Source of the DNA: a bacterium
Lineage (GTDB): Bacteria > UBP14 > UBA6098 > B30-G16
Length of the DNA: 10,283 bases
Direction of reading: 5' to 3'
Assembly (NCBI GenBank): GCA_027064665.1
Contig: JAMOPH010000271.1
Coordinates: 1-10,283, forward strand
The position numbers and the translations under genes were made by a program. Positions 6,447-10,283 of this stretch are shown piece by piece (the stretch's first letter is position 1; each line of letters opens with the position of its first letter). Under the pieces are notes generated by a model. That model was not told the DNA's origin, did not search any database, and saw only the letters and a list, made by a program, of their open reading frames with translations.

Positions 6447-6530
6447 GGTGGGGTACCCAAGTGGACAACGGGGGCAGACTGTAAATCTGCTGGCGTAATG
6501 CCTTCGGTGGTTCGAATCCACCCCCCACCA
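6447..6530 (+). tRNA. tRNA-Tyr (anticodon GTA)
   Basis: An 84-nt class II tRNA with a long variable arm. The acceptor arm is GGTGGGG / CCCCACC with discriminator A. The anticodon stem GCAGA / TCTGC encloses CTGTAAA, anticodon GTA at 6481-6483. The T-arm is GGTGG-TTCGAAT-CCACC. The CCA at 6528-6530 is the end of the acceptor stem plus the discriminator, not an encoded CCA tail. This GUN-type tRNA would be a substrate of the queuosine pathway to which queC belongs. Confidence 0.96.
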
Positions 6531-6538
6531 TTTTAGAT

Positions 6539-6612
6539 GCGGGAGTAGCTCAAATGGCTAGAGCATCGGCCTTCCAAGCCGAGGGTTGCGGGTTCAATTC
6601 CCGTCTCCCGCT
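6539..6612 (+). tRNA. tRNA-Gly (anticodon TCC)
   Basis: A 74-nt cloverleaf starting eight bases after tRNA-Tyr. The acceptor arm is GCGGGAG / CTCCCGC with discriminator T. The anticodon stem TCGGC / GCCGA encloses CTTCCAA with anticodon TCC at 6573-6575. The T-loop is TTCAATT. CCA is not encoded. Confidence 0.96.
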
Positions 6613-6632
6613 TAACTTGAAAAAGGGGATAA

Positions 6633-6860
6633 ATGTTCAATCAGGTTAGAAAAGAAGATGGGAAGTGGTACATTGTTTCTCCTAAGGGAGAATACGGTGG
6701 GTTTGAGGAGATAGTGAGGGATAATGGTGAAATTGTTACTGCTGAAGGTCCCGAAAGGGAATTTGTTGTAAAGAAAGAAGGCAGGTTCTGGATAGTAAGA
6801 TTTGAAGTTCCCTCTGGGGAAAAAGTTGTGGAACTTGGACCTTATTCGGAAGTTCAATAG
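6633..6860 (+). CDS. 75-residue orphan protein encoded between tRNA genes
   Basis: No family is recognised. The frame starts 20 bases after tRNA-Gly and stops (TAG) 14 bases before the second tRNA-Thr, so its message must be released when those tRNAs are cut out. AAGGGG before the ATG is a good ribosome binding site. The product is charged, lacks Cys, and has no signal or membrane segment. It contains two similar halves: KEDGKWYIV (7-15) and KKEGRFWIV (47-55), each followed by a Gly/Glu-rich stretch. This suggests two small beta-hairpin or beta-sheet units. The tRNA context hints at a link to translation, but nothing in the sequence shows a function. Probably a real gene, given the ribosome binding site, the tight fit between tRNAs and the internal repeat. 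Confidence 0.7.
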   Translation: MFNQVRKEDGKWYIVSPKGEYGGFEEIVRDNGEIVTAEGPEREFVVKKEGRFWIVRFEVPSGEKVVELGPYSEVQ

Positions 6861-6874
6861 ATGTTTGACATATA

Positions 6875-6947
6875 GCCCACTTAGCTCAGACGGTAGAGCA
6901 CTTCCTTGGTAAGGAAGTGGTCCCCGGTTCAAGTCCGGGAGTGGGCT
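6875..6947 (+). tRNA. tRNA-Thr (anticodon GGT)
   Basis: A 73-nt cloverleaf. The acceptor arm is GCCCACT / AGTGGGC with discriminator T. The anticodon stem CTTCC / GGAAG encloses TTGGTAA, anticodon GGT at 6908-6910. The T-arm is CCCGG-TTCAAGT-CCGGG. CCA is not encoded. It is the fourth tRNA of the operon and complements the TGT-anticodon gene for threonine codons. Confidence 0.96.
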
Positions 6948-6960
6948 TTGGGTTTTTACT

Positions 6961-7464
6961 ATGGAAATTCGGTGCCCCAAATGTCAAAAGCCCTTGGAAA
7001 GGGCGGAATATGAGGGTGTTTTTGTATTTTTATGTCCGCAGGGACACGGACACTGGTTGCCCGGTGATGCTCTTAAAACTGTCGTCGAAAGGCGGGAACA
7101 TAAAATACCCTCTGAGATCTTTGAACAGGTGAAAAAAGACTTGGCTCCCAAGCCGATTGAGACTAAGTTTTTGCCCAAAGATGTGAAATGTCCGGTTTGT
7201 GGGGCTGTGTGTGAGAAGGTAAATTACGCATATTCGTCGGGGATTATTATTGATAGATGTCCCAGTGGATGCGGCGTATGGCTTGATGAAGGTGAACTTG
7301 AAAAAATCCAGGCATTTGTGGAAATATGGGACCACAAAGCACGGGAGGTGGCGCTTCAGAAAGGAATTGACCTTGAAAGTTATAGGCGTGATATGGAAAA
7401 ATACAAAAGGGGAATTTTAGACACTATTTTCGGACTTTTGTTCGGTGGACACAAATTTATTTGA
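6961..7464 (+). CDS. Double zinc-ribbon (zf-TFIIB-like) protein, unknown function
   Basis: A 167-residue protein with two tandem zinc ribbons of the kind found in bacterial zf-TFIIB-domain proteins of unknown role. The first (5-39) has CPKC at 5-8 and C25-x3-H29 followed by GHWLPGDAL. The second (77-115) has CPVC at 77-80 and C100-x3-C104 followed by GVWLDEGEL. The shared C-P-x-G-[HC]-G-x-W-L pattern shows that the two are duplicates, with His replacing the fourth Cys in the first. A charged helical region (about 116-150) and a short hydrophobic Gly/Phe-rich tail (GILDTIFGLLFGG) follow. The ATG is 13 bases after tRNA-Thr with no clear Shine-Dalgarno, so its translation may depend on tRNA processing. 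It sits 32 bases before tuf, in the same transcript. It is the only gene here that ends with TGA. Confidence 0.85.
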   Translation: MEIRCPKCQKPLERAEYEGVFVFLCPQGHGHWLPGDALKTVVERREHKIPSEIFEQVKKDLAPKPIETKFLPKDVKCPVCGAVCEKVNYAYSSGIIIDRCPSGCGVWLDEGELEKIQAFVEIWDHKAREVALQKGIDLESYRRDMEKYKRGILDTIFGLLFGGHKFI

Positions 7465-7496
7465 AAAAGAAAACAAAAAACAAGGAGGGATGAAAA

Positions 7497-8708
7497 ATGG
7501 CGAAGGAGAAATTTGAAAGGACGAAACCCCATGTCAATATCGGCACAATTGGCCATATTGACCATGGGAAGACGACGCTGACTGCGGCTATTACGATGTA
7601 TCTTAGCCGCAAGAAACTGGCTGAGGTCAAAACCTTTGACGAGATTGACAGCGCGCCAGAGGAAAAACAGAGGGGTATCACCATCAACACTGCCCATGTG
7701 GAGTACGAGACTGAAAAGCGCCACTATGCTCACATTGACTGCCCTGGTCATGCGGACTACATCAAGAATATGATTACCGGTGCTGCTCAGATGGATGGTG
7801 CTATTCTGGTGGTTTCTGCCGCTGATGGTCCGATGCCGCAGACCCGTGAGCACATCCTGCTGGCGCGTCAGGTCAATGTGCCCGCTATCGTGGTCTTTAT
7901 GAACAAGGTGGATATGGTTGATGACCCCGAACTTCTGGACCTGGTGGAACTGGAAATCCGCGATCTGCTCACTCAGTACGGTTATCCCGGTGATGAGGTG
8001 CCCATTATCCGTGGAAGCGCTCTTGAGGCAATGAACAAAGGTCTGGACCCGAATACTCCTCTGGATGACCCGGCATTCAAGCCGATTCAGGAACTGATGG
8101 ACGCGGTTGACGAGTATATCCCCACTCCCGTGCGCGATGTGGACAAGCCGTTCCTTATGCCCATTGAGGATGTGTTCTCCATCACTGGCCGTGGTACCGT
8201 TGCCACCGGTCGTGTTGAGCGCGGAAGAATCAAGCCGGGCGATGAGGTGGAAATTGTCGGACTGCGCGAGACCCGCAAGACCGTCGCCACCAGTCTGGAG
8301 ATGTTCCGCAAGGTTCTGGATTATGCTGAGGCTGGCGACAATGTCGGTGTTCTGCTGCGCGGTATTGACAAGCGCGATGTGGAAAGAGGTATGGTTCTGG
8401 CGGCTCCGGGCACAATCACTCCGCACACCAAGTTCAAGTGCCAGGTCTATGTCCTCAAGAAGGAGGAGGGCGGTCGCCACAAACCCTTCTTCAGCGGATA
8501 CAGACCCCAGTTCTACTTCCGCACCACCGATGTCACCGGAACCATCAAACTGCCCGAAGGGCGTGAGATGGTTATGCCCGGTGACAATGTGGACGGAATG
8601 GAAGTGGAACTGATTGCCCCGGTGGCTATGGAGGAAGGGCTCCGGTTTGCTATCCGTGAGGGCGGAAGAACTATCGGAGCCGGTGTCGTCACCGAGATCC
8701 TCGAATAA
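7497..8708 (+). CDS. tuf: Elongation factor Tu
   Basis: The GTPase that delivers aminoacyl-tRNA to the ribosome. The 403-residue length is in the normal range. G motifs are GHIDHGKT (19-26), RGITIN in switch I (59-64), DCPGH (81-85, with the catalytic His85), NKVD (136-139) and SAL (174-176). Domains 2 and 3 follow, with GRGTVATGRVERG and the conserved C-terminal block containing GYRPQFYFRTTDVTG and REGGRTIGAGVV. AAGGAGGG a few bases before the ATG gives strong initiation. It lies at the end of the tRNA array, which is the usual tufB-type position, and upstream of rpmG. The P-loop has Ile where many bacteria have Val (GHIDHGKT for GHVDHGKT), a conservative change. Confidence 0.99.
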   Translation: MAKEKFERTKPHVNIGTIGHIDHGKTTLTAAITMYLSRKKLAEVKTFDEIDSAPEEKQRGITINTAHVEYETEKRHYAHIDCPGHADYIKNMITGAAQMDGAILVVSAADGPMPQTREHILLARQVNVPAIVVFMNKVDMVDDPELLDLVELEIRDLLTQYGYPGDEVPIIRGSALEAMNKGLDPNTPLDDPAFKPIQELMDAVDEYIPTPVRDVDKPFLMPIEDVFSITGRGTVATGRVERGRIKPGDEVEIVGLRETRKTVATSLEMFRKVLDYAEAGDNVGVLLRGIDKRDVERGMVLAAPGTITPHTKFKCQVYVLKKEEGGRHKPFFSGYRPQFYFRTTDVTGTIKLPEGREMVMPGDNVDGMEVELIAPVAMEEGLRFAIREGGRTIGAGVVTEILE

Positions 8709-8720
8709 ACCGAGACCACA

Positions 8721-8752
8721 AAAGGGGCTCTCACCTCTGTGGGAGCCCCTTT
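8721..8752 (+). terminator. Stable hairpin between tuf and rpmG (partial terminator or processing site)
   Basis: A 14-bp stem with one G-U pair (8721-8734 and 8739-8752) encloses the tetraloop CTCT. It begins 12 bases after the tuf stop. The 3' side ends in TTT and is followed by CCGCA, so there is no proper U-tract. It may lower expression of rpmG relative to tuf or protect the tuf message rather than end all transcription. Confidence 0.65.
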
Positions 8753-8789
8753 CCGCATTCGGGTTTTGAAAACCTCAGCAGGGTGAACT

Positions 8790-8966
8790 ATGGCTAAAAG
8801 AAAGTCAAAAAAAGCGAAAAGGGACCACATAATTCTGGCGTGCACCGTGTGCAAGTCCAGAAATTATATCACCGAAAAGAATAAACAGAACACTCCCGAC
8901 AGGCTTGAGTTGAAAAAATATTGCCCCAAGTGCCGGAAGCACACGGTGCATAAGGAGACAAGATAA
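8790..8966 (+). CDS. rpmG: 50S ribosomal protein L33, zinc-binding form
   Basis: A 58-residue protein of the large ribosomal subunit. It begins MAKRKSKKAKRD and carries two CxxC pairs (C18/C21 and C45/C48), the zinc-binding form of L33. LACTVCKSRNYITEKNK and LKKYCPKCRKHTVHKE are the family signatures. The start is supported by GGGTGA six bases upstream. It follows tuf, as in many bacteria, and is the last gene of the tRNA-tuf transcript. The N-terminus is a little longer and more basic than the common 49-55-residue form. Confidence 0.96.
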   Translation: MAKRKSKKAKRDHIILACTVCKSRNYITEKNKQNTPDRLELKKYCPKCRKHTVHKETR

Positions 8967-8981
8967 TTTTACACTCACAGG

Positions 8982-9035
8982 CGGGAAGATAAGCCATCGG
9001 TGGGAGAGACCGTGGGGTTTATCTTCCCGTTTTTT
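8982..9035 (+). terminator. Intrinsic terminator of the tRNA-tuf-rpmG operon
   Basis: An 11-bp perfect outer stem (CGGGAAGATAA / TTATCTTCCCG, 8982-8992 and 9019-9029) carries an inner stem (CCA-t-CGGT / ACCG-TGG) with loop GGGAGAG. Six T follow at 9030-9035. It is strong and isolates murJ from the operon. Confidence 0.92.
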
Positions 9036-9107
9036 ATTTGCTGATTTTTTTCCGCTCCACGGGACAAAATTTTTTGCCCCTCATAAAAATTTCCTTTTCT
9101 TACCGTT

Positions 9108-10283
9108 GTGCAGGTTTCTGGGCAACATCGCAATGTCCTAAAATGGGCGTTTTTCTCGGGGCTTGGAACTCTGGGAAGTCGTTTCGTCGGACTGGCGAGA
9201 GAGATCGTTATGGCGGCGCTTTTCGGAACCGGCATTGTCGCCGATGCCTTCTCCGCCGCCTTCAGGTTCCCCAATGTTCTTCGCAGGGTCTTCGGCGAGG
9301 GCGGACTTCTGGTGGTCTTCCTCCCGAGATACTCCCAGGAGCGCATTGAGTTGGGCGATGAGGAAGCCAACATCTTCGCATCCTCGGTGGCGGTTGTCCT
9401 GGGAATTGTTATGGCGGTTGTCATCCTGCTCGGCGAACTGACCGCACCGTATCTTGCCTGGGTTTTCGCTCACGGCTGGATTGACCAGCCCGAAAAGTTT
9501 TCCCTCACCGTTCATCTTCTGCGGATGCTTTATCCGTTTGTGGGATTTATTGCCTTTGCCACCTGGGCGGCGGCGATTCTAAATTCGCACAAAAAATTTT
9601 TCCTGCCCTCTCTGGCGCCGGCGTTTTTCAACCTCGGATGGCTTGCCGGGGCGCTCGTCACGCTCGTTCGATACCGCGAGGCTGACCCGCATCTTCAGGC
9701 GACCATTGTCGCAGCGGGGGTTTTGTTCGGCGGTCTGCTTCAATTTGTTGTCCAGTTGCCGATGATGAAAAAAATCGGTTTCAGGTTCTCCCCCGATGTC
9801 CGCCGCAAATGGGCGGCAATTCTGGAAATAGGAAAACTTCTCCTTCCCGCACTTGCCACTATGGCTATTGTGGAGATAAACTTTATGGTTGATGTTTTTC
9901 TGGCGTCATTTCTGCCGCAGGGAAGTGTCGCCGCACTGACCTATGCGAACAGGCTTGTGTATCTGCCGATGGGTCTTGCCAGCGTGGCGATGGCGCAGGC
10001 GACTTTGCCCGCCCTTTCTGACATCTATGCCCGGGGCGAGGCGGAAAAATTTTCGGAAATGCTTTCCTTTTCTGTCCGCACGATTTTCGGCATTATGCTC
10101 CCGGTTTCCGGCTACATAATTGTTATGAGCACTCACATCGTCCAATTTCTGTTTGAACGGGGGAGTTTTTCCGGCACGGTCTCCACTCCGATGACTGCCT
10201 TTGCGCTTCACCTTTATGCTGTGGGGCTTTTCGCCTTCGGGGCAAACAAGGTCCTTATGCAGGGATTCTATGCCCTCAAGGAT
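9108..10283 (+). CDS. murJ: Lipid II flippase MurJ, N-terminal part
   Basis: An inner-membrane transporter of the MOP superfamily that moves lipid II, the peptidoglycan precursor, across the cytoplasmic membrane. The window holds 392 codons and runs off the end in frame; complete proteins are usually about 500-520 residues. Features are GTLGSRFVGLARE (R25, R31), the IVADAF Asp46 and FPNVLRRVFGEGG with R59. ANRLVYLP carries R282, equivalent to the conserved Arg of E. coli MurJ helix 8. Many hydrophobic segments follow. The frame has a stop at 9084-9086, and the only usual start codon before the conserved region is GTG at 9108, which lacks a Shine-Dalgarno. The start is therefore less certain than the identity. 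The ATG at 9143 is in another frame. No promoter is obvious between the operon terminator and the gene. Confidence 0.92.
   Translation, partial: MQVSGQHRNVLKWAFFSGLGTLGSRFVGLAREIVMAALFGTGIVADAFSAAFRFPNVLRRVFGEGGLLVVFLPRYSQERIELGDEEANIFASSVAVVLGIVMAVVILLGELTAPYLAWVFAHGWIDQPEKFSLTVHLLRMLYPFVGFIAFATWAAAILNSHKKFFLPSLAPAFFNLGWLAGALVTLVRYREADPHLQATIVAAGVLFGGLLQFVVQLPMMKKIGFRFSPDVRRKWAAILEIGKLLLPALATMAIVEINFMVDVFLASFLPQGSVAALTYANRLVYLPMGLASVAMAQATLPALSDIYARGEAEKFSEMLSFSVRTIFGIMLPVSGYIIVMSTHIVQFLFERGSFSGTVSTPMTAFALHLYAVGLFAFGANKVLMQGFYALKD

Noticed and set aside
6399..6536. Plus-strand frame from an ATG just after tRNA-Thr(TGT) running through tRNA-Tyr
   Set aside because: Most of it is the tRNA-Tyr gene itself, there is no ribosome binding site, and nothing conserved is seen outside the tRNA.
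6426..6958. A 12-bp repeat TTTGGGTTTTTA after the first and before the zinc-ribbon gene (6426-6437 and 6947-6958)
   Set aside because: Two short low-complexity copies, not flanked by direct repeats or an element, are most likely coincidence, although both lie just downstream of tRNA-Thr genes.
6612..6980. Minus-strand 122-codon frame containing PLPDLNRGPLPYQGSALP
   Set aside because: This is the antisense translation of the tRNA-Thr(GGT) gene, a well-known source of false protein annotations. The rest is antisense to the 75-residue gene.
7380..8480. Long minus-strand frame (366 codons) opposite tuf
   Set aside because: A typical mirror frame caused by the biased codon use of a highly expressed tuf gene; the product has no recognisable domain.
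9038..9441. Plus- and minus-strand frames overlapping the start of murJ
   Set aside because: The true coding frame gives unmistakable MurJ sequence, and these overlapping frames are by-products of it.

Overview
The window looks like chromosomal DNA from a bacterium, probably an uncultured or deep-branching one. Supporting signs are a bacterial tuf/rpmG/murJ gene set, an operon of tRNA-Thr, tRNA-Tyr, tRNA-Gly and tRNA-Thr genes leading into tuf, Shine-Dalgarno sites of the AGGAGG or AGGGG kind, and intrinsic terminators. None of the four tRNA genes encodes its 3' CCA. Of the 11 genes whose 3' end is inside the window, seven stop with TAA, three with TAG and only one with TGA, so TGA is a rare stop here. 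I cannot fix the phylum from sequence alone. The EF-Tu and peroxiredoxin sequences resemble those of FCB-like, WOR-3-like or thermophilic lineages, but that is only an impression.

Region 1 (1-2911) is accessory in character. It begins with the 3' part of a Prx6-type (archaeal-type) peroxiredoxin and its terminator. Three small multi-pass membrane proteins of unknown function follow on the minus strand (558-1130, 1201-1587, 2397-2801). They share a layout and spaced motifs and look like diverged paralogues. A plus-strand SagB/ThcOx-type nitroreductase lies between the second and third.

Region 2 (2912-6274) holds queC, for 7-deazaguanine (queuosine precursor) synthesis, with a good sigma70-like promoter. 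Next comes a 369-bp intergenic stretch with promoter-like and hairpin elements and a short Cys-rich reading frame. That frame has a good ribosome binding site and a single in-frame TGA set in a CxxU/UxC-like context. A 771-residue hybrid histidine kinase follows (REC-PAS-PAS-HisKA-HATPase-REC) with no visible DNA-binding partner.

Region 3 (6282-8966) is a translation operon. A near-consensus promoter drives tRNA-Thr(TGT), tRNA-Tyr(GTA), tRNA-Gly(TCC), a 75-residue orphan protein, tRNA-Thr(GGT), a double zinc-ribbon protein, tuf and rpmG. Two protein genes are therefore inserted into an otherwise classic tRNA-tuf array. A hairpin without a U-tract separates tuf from rpmG, and a long intrinsic terminator ends the unit. 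Region 4 (9108-10283) is the 5' three-quarters of murJ, the lipid II flippase. It sits where secE-nusG is often found in other bacteria.

No CRISPR array, insertion sequence, phage gene or recognisable multi-gene defence system is visible. The most unusual items are the TGA-interrupted Cys-rich mini-gene, the trio of related membrane proteins, and the orphan protein embedded between tRNA genes.
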